In this document: positions 52,948-60,908 of the stretch, in pieces
Layout of the letters: each line of letters begins with the position of its first letter
Numbering within the stretch: position 1 is the first letter of the stretch
Assembly: GCF_003605575.1 (NCBI RefSeq)
Contig: NZ_QKNY01000003.1
Location: 62,001-126,000 of the forward strand
Origin: Halonotius aquaticus
GTDB taxonomy: Archaea > Halobacteriota > Halobacteria > Halobacteriales > Haloferacaceae
DNA: 64,000 nt
Direction of reading: 5' to 3'
Program-made: the position numbers and the translations under genes
Notes under the pieces: model-generated
Told to the model about the DNA's origin: nothing
Databases searched by the model: none
The model's input: only the letters and a program-made list of their open reading frames with translations

Positions 52948-53112
52948 TTCGATTTCTTGCGCGTTTGAAGGAGTAAGCCGACAGGCTCGCGGTCAATGCA
53001 GCAGTCACAGCAGCAGGACTGACCAGCTTCGCGCAGCCGTCGGCAACAAGGATACTAGGGTCTCCTCACTGAGTCGAACGCAGCCGGGAGAGACTGCCGT
53101 CGAAACCGATAC

Positions 53113-53490
53113 TCAGTGATCCGTGGTTGTGTCGACTTGGGCGTCGATCCAAGCGGTAAGGTCGTCGCCGGGGACGAAGCCCTCGGCATAGCGGGCAACT
53201 GGGTCGCCGTCGACAAACAAGACAAACAGCGGCACGCTCCGCACCTCAAAGCGGTCGACGAGCGGCGGGTCGTCTCGTGGGTTGACGAGAGCGACCCCGA
53301 TGTCGAGTTGGCGAGCAACGTTGCCGACGATCGGTTCCATGCTTGCACAGATGCTACAGCCCTCCGTGTAGAACTCGACCAACGCGATCTCGTGTTCCGA
53401 GATGAAGTCATCAAGGGCCGCTTCGTCGGCAAGATTGGTTGGGCGGGTTGTCGCTTGGGTGTCCGCCGCAGTATCGGCTGTCTCAGTCAT
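53113..53490 (-). CDS. Thioredoxin-like protein
   Basis: The 125-residue protein has a Thr/Ala/Asp-rich N-terminal extension (about 1-22) and then a thioredoxin fold. The active site is EGCSICASMEP (CSIC rather than CGPC), and cis-Pro is in RSVPLFVLFVDGDPV. The unusual dipeptide between the cysteines implies a different redox potential from TrxA at 50627. No signal peptide is evident, so it is cytoplasmic. Partner unknown. Confidence 0.88.
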   Translation of the reverse strand: MTETADTAADTQATTRPTNLADEAALDDFISEHEIALVEFYTEGCSICASMEPIVGNVARQLDIGVALVNPRDDPPLVDRFEVRSVPLFVLFVDGDPVARYAEGFVPGDDLTAWIDAQVDTTTDH

Positions 53491-53629
53491 AGCGAGAAGT
53501 AGGGGGGCTGGCTATCTAAGGCGTTCGGCCAAACTGAATCCCGGTCTTGACCGCGGTGCGATCCACCTCGTAGGTATGGCATGTGATATCAACCCATGAA
53601 ATTTTGCCTATCGAGCCGAAATATGTGTT

Positions 53630-53809
53630 ATGAGTTCGATCATTCTCTCGGTTTCCGCCGAGCAACAGTTGCTGCTGAAACTCCAGTCGATGGTCGTGAT
53701 GACAATCTTCGGGCTCATCGCCGGGCTCGCGCTCAAGCAGGTGGTACGGGCGACCCTCGGGGATGGCTTCATCGACGCCAGCCCCTCCCGGCAGTCGCCG
53801 TGGCGATAA
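53630..53809 (+). CDS. Small membrane protein, 59 aa
   Basis: ATG 53630 opens a 59-codon frame with a polar, Gln-containing start (SSIILSVSAEQQLLLKLQSM), one long hydrophobic helix (VVMTIFGLIAGLALKQVV) and a polar tail ending SPSRQSPWR. G/C third-position bias supports coding. The form resembles conserved short haloarchaeal membrane proteins of unknown role. It lies between a thioredoxin-like gene and the transducer. Confidence 0.6.
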   Translation: MSSIILSVSAEQQLLLKLQSMVVMTIFGLIAGLALKQVVRATLGDGFIDASPSRQSPWR

Positions 53810-53975
53810 CAGTCACCGCGTTGGGAGAGAGCATACCTCTCGAACTAGTCAGTGGCTGTCACCGTCGACTCACACCGTGGAGGCGTACGGGCGACTGGGA
53901 GTCAAAAGCGGTGCCGGTGTGGTAAAATCGGGAAACGCAACCGTTGTGAGTCCGCGTTGTGACAGTTCGAATACC

Positions 53976-53990
53976 TATGTATTGTACATA
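53976..53990. promoter_or_regulatory. Inverted repeat in AT-rich region upstream of the transducer
   Basis: The arms tatgta and tacata flank ttg within a 140-bp AT-rich stretch (about 53950-54090) that contrasts sharply with the surrounding GC-rich DNA. TATA-like strings follow (ttattatatat near 54043; gcatatatg near 54072) before the ATG at 54092. It is probably the promoter/operator region of the transducer. Confidence 0.4.
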
Positions 53991-54091
53991 TTTTCTATAC
54001 TTATTCAAACATACATTTTGTTAAAACCGAATGTTCACCATTTATTATATATCCGAAACGGTTATACTGGCATATATGTTTAATTAGGGCC

Positions 54092-55981
54092 ATGCTGGCC
54101 CAGACTGAGAGCCGCGTCGGCCGGAAACTGCAACGATTCATCACCAATATTCCCGATGGGAGTCGGATCTCAGATGATGCATTCGAGAGCCGCCATCGGG
54201 GCGTGCTCATCGCGACAGCGCTGCAGTTGCCGATTATCTACGCGATCAGTCGTCTCACAGGCATCGAATCGGTCACTGGGGCAGAGCTGCCCGCCATCCC
54301 GCTGACCCACTCGATCGCCGGGATCGGGCTCATCGTCGGTTTACTTGGACTTGCTGTGGTGCCAACCTTCCCACGACGGGTACGCACCTCACTCGCCTCG
54401 TTTGGCTTTATGACCACGGCCGCGGTATTAGCCTACTTTACTGGCGGCTTCATCGAGGCACACTTTCTGTACTTTGTCGGCGTCGGTGTCGTCGCGCTCT
54501 ACGAGGACTGGGTGCCGTTCGGCGTTGCGATCGGCTACGTTGCCACCCAACACAGCGTCTTCGGGCTGATCGAGTGGTTTACGGTCTACAATCATCCGGC
54601 TGCGATGGCCAACCCGGTCGTCTGGGGCGGCATTCACGCGGTGTTTGTCAGCATGCTTTCGGTCGCCATCCTGATCAACTGGCAGTCGCTGGCGATCGCC
54701 CGCAACGAGATCGAAGCCCAGATCGAGGAGGTCGAACAGGCGAAAGACAACGTCGAACAGCAGCGTGCAGAGGCAGACCGACAGCGACAACAGGCTGAAC
54801 AACAGCGCGAGGAGATGGCTGCGCTCAACACGAAGTTGGCCGACTCCTACGGAAGTGTGATCGATGCCTGTGCGGCCGGGGATCTGACACAGCGGCTCGA
54901 CGAGGATGTTGACAACGAGGCGATGGCAGAGATCGCAACCTCATTCAACACCATGGTCGACCGGTGGGAAGACACCGTCATGGAGATTCAGTCGTTTGCG
55001 ACAGCCGTCTCAGATGCAAGCGAGGAGGTGACAACGAGCGTGAGCGAGATCGAACAGGCCGGAGAGGATGTCGCCCGATCGGTTGAGGATGTCTCCCGCC
55101 GGGCCGACACCCAAAACGAACAACTCGAGAGTGTGTCCGGGGAGATGAGCGATATGTCCGCGACGATCGAAGAGATCGCGGCCTCCGCTGAGGAGGTGTC
55201 GTCGACAGCAGCGATGGCCGCTGATCAGAGCGATACCGGTCGGGCGCGTGCGGCCGACGCAACGGCCCAGGTCGACGAGATCGAACACCAAGCCCAGGCG
55301 GTGGCCGATCAGGTCGAAACGCTGGACGAGAAGATGGCGGAGATCGACGCGATCGTCGATATGATCGATGAGATCGCCGAACAGACCAACCTGCTTGCGC
55401 TTAACGCCTCGATTGAGGCCGCTCGTGCAGGCGAGGCCGGAGATGGGTTTGCGGTCGTTGCCACCGAGGTAAAATCACTGGCTGAGGCGGCCTCTGAGGC
55501 AACCGACGATATCGAACAGCAGATCACCGAGGCACAGTCAGTGACCGACGAGACAGTCGACGGCATCGACGCGATGACCGATCAGGTCGCCGAGGGTGCC
55601 GAAACGATCGACGCAACGATCGAGATCTTCGATGAGATCGCCGATGTGATCGATGAGGCCGAAAGCGGCACCGCCGAAATCTCCGAAGCAACCGACGATC
55701 AGGCAGCGTCCTCTACAGAGGTAGCCTCGATGGTCGACGAGGCCGTGACGCTGAGCGACAAGACGGCGGGCGACGCCGCCGATGTGTCGGCCGCAACCGA
55801 GGAACAGGCTGCCTCTCTCAAGGAAGTCACCGACAGCGTCCACGAACTCTCAGAGCGGGCCGCCGCGCTTCGCGATGAGATCACTGCCTTTGAAACATCG
55901 AACATGGAGACCGAACCGACGCAGACAGCGAGTTCCCCGGCCCCCAAAGCGACCGATGGCGGCCAGCACACCCCGCAGTAA
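54092..55981 (+). CDS. Methyl-accepting chemotaxis-type transducer (Htr)
   Basis: In this 629-residue transducer about five or six transmembrane helices fill residues 30-200 with no large outside domain, so it senses through the membrane or a membrane partner. A Gln/Arg/Glu-rich coiled coil (about 205-250) leads to one HAMP-like unit (about 250-305). The long cytoplasmic signalling coiled coil follows, with its hairpin tip at about 425-465 ([18 protein letters not shown] and [14 protein letters not shown]), which contacts CheA and CheW. Glu/Gln-rich methylation heptads flank it. The N-terminus resembles MHYT- or integral-sensor-type transducers. Ligand unknown. Confidence 0.93.
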   Translation: MLAQTESRVGRKLQRFITNIPDGSRISDDAFESRHRGVLIATALQLPIIYAISRLTGIESVTGAELPAIPLTHSIAGIGLIVGLLGLAVVPTFPRRVRTSLASFGFMTTAAVLAYFTGGFIEAHFLYFVGVGVVALYEDWVPFGVAIGYVATQHSVFGLIEWFTVYNHPAAMANPVVWGGIHAVFVSMLSVAILINWQSLAIARNEIEAQIEEVEQAKDNVEQQRAEADRQRQQAEQQREEMAALNTKLADSYGSVIDACAAGDLTQRLDEDVDNEAMAEIATSFNTMVDRWEDTVMEIQSFATAVSDASEEVTTSVSEIEQAGEDVARSVEDVSRRADTQNEQLESVSGEMSDMSATIEEIAASAEEVSSTAAMAADQSDTGRARAADATAQVDEIEHQAQAVADQVETLDEKMAEIDAIVDMIDEIAEQTNLLALNASIEAARAGEAGDGFAVVATEVKSLAEAASEATDDIEQQITEAQSVTDETVDGIDAMTDQVAEGAETIDATIEIFDEIADVIDEAESGTAEISEATDDQAASSTEVASMVDEAVTLSDKTAGDAADVSAATEEQAASLKEVTDSVHELSERAAALRDEITAFETSNMETEPTQTASSPAPKATDGGQHTPQ

Positions 55982-56085
55982 CGCTCCCACACGCAGGGTC
56001 GACGAGCGTTGTATCGTTCGTGTCTGCCAGCGTACGGTCGTCTAGCCGAGGATTTTTATTCGTCGATGCCTTGGTGATTGTTGCC

Positions 56086-56241
56086 ATGTGCCACCACGTC
56101 GACATGGACATTGACTGGGAAGACGCCGTCACTGAACAGGATACCGAGATGCTAACCGAGACACCCGAGGCCGACGCCGAGGAGCCGGAACTCGACGCCG
56201 AGGAATCACCACCGGAAGCCGCGCCGCCAGCTGACGACTGA
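56086..56241 (+). CDS. Acidic microprotein with N-terminal CHH motif, 51 aa
   Basis: The 51-residue, strongly acidic peptide begins MCHHVDMDIDWEDA and continues with Glu/Asp/Pro-rich repeats. The Cys-His-His start could bind a metal ion. ATG 56086 is supported by a TATA-like gatttttatt (56051-56060) about 30 nt upstream, giving a leaderless mRNA. I believe short proteins opening with MCHH occur in many haloarchaea, but the function is not known to me. Confidence 0.6.
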   Translation: MCHHVDMDIDWEDAVTEQDTEMLTETPEADAEEPELDAEESPPEAAPPADD

Positions 56242-56408
56242 GCCCCGTTGTAATCGGTGGTGAGTAATCCCCGTGTCACACGCCACTTACTCACGGTCTC
56301 ACGCCGCTGGAATTGGCCGTGAGCCAGTGACAAGGAAACAGTGCAGTGGGCCAACGAAACTCGTTCGCAGGACAGCAGGTAGTTTTCCGATCGCTCGACC
56401 TATCGCTG

Positions 56409-57605
56409 TCAGTTATCTGCTGCTGCAGCCGCTAACTGTTCTTTGATGAACTGTCCAGCATCCTCGTCTGAGCCGCTGTCGGCCCCGCGCAACAACCATT
56501 CATCGGGTTCAGCCCCTTGAACGAACATCGCTGGCTCCCACCAGACATCTGCACACCACGCTGTCCAACTAATTGCGTCGTGTGATTCAAGCCAGTTCAT
56601 AAACGGTTCTCCGAAGTCGGCTGTCGTCCCGCCTAACCACCGATCATCGTAATCTCGCCAGCCGAATTCGGTAACGAACAGCGGATGTGTCTCATACACA
56701 GCTTCGACGCCACCCCCACCAGCCGTCTGCCCATCCCACGCACGGTTCTTGCTGACCGCATGGCCCGGATACACGTGGTATGCGTACGCGATATTGCCCC
56801 CGGTTACCGGATCGAGTAAGGCACCCTCCGGACTCGTTGACCACCCTGGGGAGCCGACGATAGCAACCGTATCACTGTGGTTCCGAATGGTATCAACGAT
56901 CGGTTGCATGAACGTCAGAAACAACGCCCAGATATCGTTGATCGCGGGGTCGCTCGTCGGTCCCCACATCCCGGGGGTGGTTGGTTCGTTATACACCTCA
57001 TAGAGAACGTGATCAGCATCGGCGTATCGGGACGCTACTGTCTCCCAGAACACCGTCGCCTCTGCTTGCAGCGACTGATTGATTGACTCCTCACGCAGCG
57101 ATCCCCATGGAATCTTTTCGCCGTCTCTGTGAAAGTCGATGATAGCGTAGACATTCCGGGCAGCACATTGCGCAACGAGTGGATCGAGATAACTGCTGAG
57201 ATACGTCTCCAGTTCAGCTTGCGTAAACGCCGGTGGCGTCGGTGCGACTCCATGCTCGGTATCACCGATATCGATCGGTTGGACAGGAATACGAATGACA
57301 GTTGGGTACCAGCCAGCGGTTTGATCAGTGAGATGGGCGAGGACGTCCTCACTGGAGCGTCCTCGATTCGGTGTCGTGGATCCCCGTTTTGGATCAACGA
57401 TTGAAACGCCGCGAAGGGTGACAGCCGTTCCATCAGGCGTGACGAGATGGTTGCCATCGACAGCTAGCGGTGGCAACTCGGCGGTCGCGTCCGAGTGACT
57501 CTGTTTTTCCTCACGTGCATTGTCGGTGGAAAGACAGCCACTCAGGCCTGTTAGTGCGCTCATCAGTAGGAGACTCGTTCGCCTTGTCTGCTGGCGACAA
57601 TCCAT
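56409..57605 (-). CDS. Glycoside hydrolase family 5 (endoglucanase-like) TAT lipoprotein
   Basis: The protein of about 400 residues is exported: two arginines (QQTRRTS) before a hydrophobic helix and a lipobox GLSGC, so lipid-anchored outside. The TIM barrel has GH5 landmarks: TLRGVSIVDP, AIIDFHRDG, the acid/base Glu in YEVYNEPTTPG, AYHVYPGH, and the nucleophile Glu in PLFVTEFGWRD. GH5 enzymes cut beta-glucans such as cellulose or beta-mannans. Third codon positions look less G/C-rich than in neighbouring core genes. An ATG five codons upstream (57620) is an alternative start. It lies 29 bp downstream of a GT2 synthase on the same strand, so synthesis and cleavage of one polymer may be coupled. 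Confidence 0.88.
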   Translation of the reverse strand: MDCRQQTRRTSLLLMSALTGLSGCLSTDNAREEKQSHSDATAELPPLAVDGNHLVTPDGTAVTLRGVSIVDPKRGSTTPNRGRSSEDVLAHLTDQTAGWYPTVIRIPVQPIDIGDTEHGVAPTPPAFTQAELETYLSSYLDPLVAQCAARNVYAIIDFHRDGEKIPWGSLREESINQSLQAEATVFWETVASRYADADHVLYEVYNEPTTPGMWGPTSDPAINDIWALFLTFMQPIVDTIRNHSDTVAIVGSPGWSTSPEGALLDPVTGGNIAYAYHVYPGHAVSKNRAWDGQTAGGGGVEAVYETHPLFVTEFGWRDYDDRWLGGTTADFGEPFMNWLESHDAISWTAWCADVWWEPAMFVQGAEPDEWLLRGADSGSDEDAGQFIKEQLAAAAADN

Positions 57606-57634
57606 ATCGGAGTGGTTCACAATTGGTTCCTCGG

Positions 57635-58909
57635 TTAGTCGTCGTCGGAGAGTACTCCCGTGTCGTCATCGGAGAACACGCCTGATTCGAACTCGTCCGG
57701 AGAGTCACGAAGCAGCCGCTCAGTCCCTTCGTGGGAAGCAAGCTCTCCTTGTTCCAGTTCATTCACCTCTTCGATCGTGTCGGCGGCAACTTTCTCAGTG
57801 ACCTCAAAGGTCTCAACCGGCCGAACGACGCCCCACATCGCACCGATCGAGTGTAAGACCACCGCAACCGGCGTCAGGAGCAAAAATAGCGGCCACAGAA
57901 TCGGATGTTTTCGGTAGGCGATCAGCCCAAACACCATATAGATGAACAGAATCCCGAGAAGGGCTGTCGAGAGGATCGAGTAGAGTTCCATCCCAGGAGC
58001 GGTTCCGGGTAGCAGATAGGAGGCAACAGCCAGAAACGGAACAAAGGGGGAAAATGCCCACGCGACCACGCGGGTGAAATACAGCGGCCGGTACAGCGGG
58101 GGCAGTAAATGATCGTCACCCATGGTACCGGACATCCATCGGCGTCGCTGTTTGAGCATCGCTGACACCGAGGGCGGTGCCTGGTTTCGGAAGCGAGTAT
58201 TCACCAACTGGTACGTGAGATCGTATTCTTTGGCTGCCCGCCAGATCAAGTTCGTATCCTCTGTTATCGTAGCGACATTCCATCCGATCTCAGCTTCGAT
58301 TGTCCGTCGGATAGCAAACCCGCCACCCCATGCATAGAGCGGATACGACAAGCGGTGGAAGCCGAGTTGTTCGAACTGGTACCCGGTGCGGAACACCTCA
58401 CACAGGTAGGTGAGCCGAGACCCCGTATAGATCGGCTTCTCGGTGAATTGGATGAAATCAGCATCCGGAAGGCCGGTAAGCTCGGTGACAATCGTATCTT
58501 CGTCGAGATACAGAAGGTATTCTTCGTCGGCATCGACGTTCCGACGAGCCCACTCGACGGCTCGACCTTTGTTCGTCGCCTCGCAATCAAACTCGTCAGG
58601 AACAACATGTACCGTCGCGCCGTCAATATCGACCGCAGCTTCGGCGATAACACGAATGTCAGCGACCCCATCAGGAACAGCATTGACTGTCTGTTGAACC
58701 ACTGGCTCGGCGTCTATCGTCAGCACACGGACTTGGATATCGTCGAGCCCCCAGACTTCGTCGGTATCTGTGTTCCACCCGTGGCGGAGCACAAACACTT
58801 CGAGCAGCCACCAGAGTGCCGAAAACGCATACACAGCGAACGCAACCCACAAAAAGACAGCCAGCAACCCCTGAACAGACAACAGTTCAGTCACAGATAT
58901 GCTTAGCAC
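57635..58909 (-). CDS. Processive-type membrane GT2 glycosyltransferase (copy A)
   Basis: The 424-residue protein has one N-terminal helix (about 12-38) and a GT-A catalytic domain with the LYLDEDTI DxD-like site, the ITEDTNLIWRA acceptor TED motif and QRRRWMSG (Q-x-x-R-W), the set that defines processive synthases such as cellulose, hyaluronan and beta-glucan synthases. Four C-terminal helices (about 280-385) form the membrane channel side. The acidic tail ends with a repeated SDDDTGVLSDDD. No PilZ domain. Codons are visibly more A/T-ending than in its paralogue at 59045. It is followed by the GH5 gene. Confidence 0.9.
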   Translation of the reverse strand: MLSISVTELLSVQGLLAVFLWVAFAVYAFSALWWLLEVFVLRHGWNTDTDEVWGLDDIQVRVLTIDAEPVVQQTVNAVPDGVADIRVIAEAAVDIDGATVHVVPDEFDCEATNKGRAVEWARRNVDADEEYLLYLDEDTIVTELTGLPDADFIQFTEKPIYTGSRLTYLCEVFRTGYQFEQLGFHRLSYPLYAWGGGFAIRRTIEAEIGWNVATITEDTNLIWRAAKEYDLTYQLVNTRFRNQAPPSVSAMLKQRRRWMSGTMGDDHLLPPLYRPLYFTRVVAWAFSPFVPFLAVASYLLPGTAPGMELYSILSTALLGILFIYMVFGLIAYRKHPILWPLFLLLTPVAVVLHSIGAMWGVVRPVETFEVTEKVAADTIEEVNELEQGELASHEGTERLLRDSPDEFESGVFSDDDTGVLSDDD

Positions 58910-58991
58910 TTAGTCCGGATTAGAATACTGTATATACTTTGAAGTGACGTGGCAAACGAAGATTGATTTGCGAACAAATGGCGACGACCCA

Positions 58992-59048
58992 ATGAGTATT
59001 ACAGACAGTGTAGGTGGCTGGAGCGGTAGCAGTGAGGGATTGCAGTGA
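58992..59048 (+). CDS. Possible 18-codon upstream reading frame of GT2 copy B
   Basis: ATG 58992 opens 18 codons rich in Ser and Gly, and its TGA stop overlaps the GTG start of the synthase in GTGA. This is a layout for translational coupling. Since the synthase has only a GTG start and no in-frame ATG upstream, re-initiation from this frame may be how it is translated. The frame is short and may be chance. Confidence 0.35.
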   Translation: MSITDSVGGWSGSSEGLQ

Positions 59049-60304
59049 TCAGCGCGCTCGCTGGCACAGCGATTGCGCTCGTATTCTGGGTGACGCTGGT
59101 GCTGTATGGCTTTTCGTCCTTCTGGTGGCTGCTTGAAGTGACGGTGCTGGCCACCGGCTGGCGGGCCGACGATGAGAGCGAAATCCCACTCGAAAATATC
59201 CAGGTGCGAATTTTGACCTACAACTCGCCGTCGACCGTGCAGGTGACGGTCAACTCGGTGCCGGAGAAGATCGGCGCGACGAAAGTGATCGCCGAGGCCG
59301 ACATGGATATCGACGGCGCGGATGTCCACGTTGTTCCCGACGACTTCGAGAGTCAAGCTCAAAAGAAGGGCCGAGCCATCGAATGGGCGCGCAAACACGT
59401 CGAGTGTGAGGAGGAGTACATCCTGTATCTCGACGAGGACAGCATCATGGTCAACTTCGAGGGGCTGCCGGCGGCCGATCTGATCCAGATTTCGGAGCAT
59501 CCGCTGCGAACCGGGTCGTGGTGGGTCTATCTCTGTGAGGTGTTCCGGGTCGGCTACCAGCGCGAGCAGCGCGCGTTCCACCGGATGGCGTATCCGCTCT
59601 ACGCATGGGGTGGTGCGGTCGCCGTCCGCCACGAACTCGAAAACGAGGTCACGTGGGACGTGCCGACGATCACCGAGGATACGACCTACATCTGGCGAGC
59701 CGCGAAGTATGTCGACCAACAGGGCGGCAAGTTCGAATACCGCCTGCTCAACAGGCGGTTTCGGAATCAGGCCCCGCCATCGATCCGAGAGATGTTCAAT
59801 CAGCGGCGACGCTGGATGTCGGGGACACTACGGGATATGTACCGCCTCCCGAAGCGATACCTCCCGCTGCAGTTCACGCGGATCATCACCTGGACGCTAT
59901 CGCCGGTGATTCCGCTGTTGTCGGTGTTGGCGTTTCTGTACCCGCAGTTCGTGCCCCAACACGGCCTCTATCAGGTCACCTCGATCGCCCTGTTCAGCAT
60001 GCTGTTCGTCTACATGATCGCCGGGCTGATCGAATACAAGAAGTATCCCGAGGTGTGGCCGATCTATCTGGTGTTGACACCGCTGGTCGTCGCACTCCAC
60101 GCGGTCGGCGCGCTGTGGGGACTGTTTCGGCCGGCGACGGATTTCAAAATCACCGAGAAAACGCCGGGACGGGTCACCCAAGACCAACCGGAGCGTGCAA
60201 GTTCCGAAACGCTCGCCGACCTGAATCCCGACCTCGATGCGGAGATTATGGAACCGAACAAACCAACGGAAGAAGACGAGACGCCCACCTCAGCGAATGA
60301 CTAA
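59045..60304 (+). CDS. Processive-type membrane GT2 glycosyltransferase (copy B)
   Basis: The 419-residue paralogue of the divergently transcribed copy A is easily aligned over its full length. It shares WWLLEV after the first helix, DMDIDGADVHVVPDDF, LYLDEDSI, CEVFRVGYQ, YPLYAWGG, ITEDTTYIWRAA, FRNQAPPS and QRRRWMSG, then four C-terminal helices and an acidic tail. Codon usage is strongly G/C-ending, like core genes here. The two copies meet head-to-head over a 135-bp AT-rich spacer containing tactgtatatac. They may form a heteromeric synthase or make two polymers. Start is GTG 59045. Confidence 0.9.
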   Translation: MISALAGTAIALVFWVTLVLYGFSSFWWLLEVTVLATGWRADDESEIPLENIQVRILTYNSPSTVQVTVNSVPEKIGATKVIAEADMDIDGADVHVVPDDFESQAQKKGRAIEWARKHVECEEEYILYLDEDSIMVNFEGLPAADLIQISEHPLRTGSWWVYLCEVFRVGYQREQRAFHRMAYPLYAWGGAVAVRHELENEVTWDVPTITEDTTYIWRAAKYVDQQGGKFEYRLLNRRFRNQAPPSIREMFNQRRRWMSGTLRDMYRLPKRYLPLQFTRIITWTLSPVIPLLSVLAFLYPQFVPQHGLYQVTSIALFSMLFVYMIAGLIEYKKYPEVWPIYLVLTPLVVALHAVGALWGLFRPATDFKITEKTPGRVTQDQPERASSETLADLNPDLDAEIMEPNKPTEEDETPTSAND

Positions 60305-60308
60305 CAAC

Positions 60309-60575
60309 TTAGCCCCAGATGTTGCCACCACCGTAGTCGGCTTCGCACTGACGGCATGTGTTGATTCCAAGGGCAGCGTAGATGCCACACGTGCCTGTCA
60401 GAGCACTTGTGACGAAAATAAAGACAAGCAGCCCGAGGCCGCCCATAGCCGCCAGCGTCGTCGTCGACTGCGGAACTGACGTGTAGAGCCACGCGATCGC
60501 ACCGAGAGCAACCGGTGTCAGGAGGGTTCGGACGATTCGGTCACGGCGACCAACGTTTGTTTTTCGACCGCTCAT
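60309..60575 (-). CDS. DUF2892-type (YgaP-like) small membrane protein
   Basis: In the 88-residue protein, an N-terminal basic stretch (RKTNVGRRDRIVRTLL) leads into two transmembrane helices with the GTCGIYAALGINTC motif near the C-terminus, typical of DUF2892 (the membrane part of YgaP-type rhodanese proteins). Cys residues cluster in the tail (NTCRQCEADYGG), so thiol or sulfide chemistry is possible. Start ATG 60575 was chosen; a longer frame reading 130 more residues is AT-rich, Ser/Arg-rich and not like the family. Confidence 0.8.
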   Translation of the reverse strand: MSGRKTNVGRRDRIVRTLLTPVALGAIAWLYTSVPQSTTTLAAMGGLGLLVFIFVTSALTGTCGIYAALGINTCRQCEADYGGGNIWG

Positions 60576-60800
60576 ACCATTTGTTACGTCGTTGAAATCC
60601 ATAAAGCAACCGCAAACAGACCAACTAACGCCTGTATCGGCACAATCAACACCGAAGATTTCGACGACACCCGATAAAACAGATGTTACAAGCGGCGGTG
60701 TGACGAAGGGATCAACGAAGTTTTTGTGTCTTGGTAACTTTTCTCGTGGAGAGATCTGTTCGATTGGACAGTTGACCGATTCAATCCCACCCAGAGCGAT

Positions 60801-60812
60801 GGGTTTATTACT
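60801..60812 (+). promoter_or_regulatory. TATA element of the leuA-type gene
   Basis: The sequence gggtttattact is a clear TATA element. Its centre is about 30 nt before ATG 60837, which predicts that the mRNA begins at or next to that ATG and not at TTG 60901. This is the main reason to believe the upstream frame is translated. Confidence 0.6.
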
Positions 60813-60836
60813 CAGGTAGCCACTTAGTGCAGGTAC

Positions 60837-60908
60837 ATGTCTCACCACGACACGGAGGACACGTCGGATTCCCCGGCGGATCGAGTTCTTCGAGGGCACA
60901 TTGACTAA
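60837..60908 (+). CDS. 23-codon leaderless upstream frame, frame-shifted against the leuA-type gene
   Basis: ATG 60837 opens 23 codons with a typical haloarchaeal acidic start (SHHDTEDTSDSPADR), ending at TAA 60906-60908 and overlapping TTG 60901. The downstream gene's frame, read upstream of its TTG, gives RIEFFEGTL directly before TNTDEIESVRIF, which looks like conserved protein. Coding character switches frames near the C4 run at 60871-60874. So this is either a true leader peptide or the first exon-like part of the gene separated by a +1 frameshift or sequencing indel. Confidence 0.5.
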   Translation: MSHHDTEDTSDSPADRVLRGHID

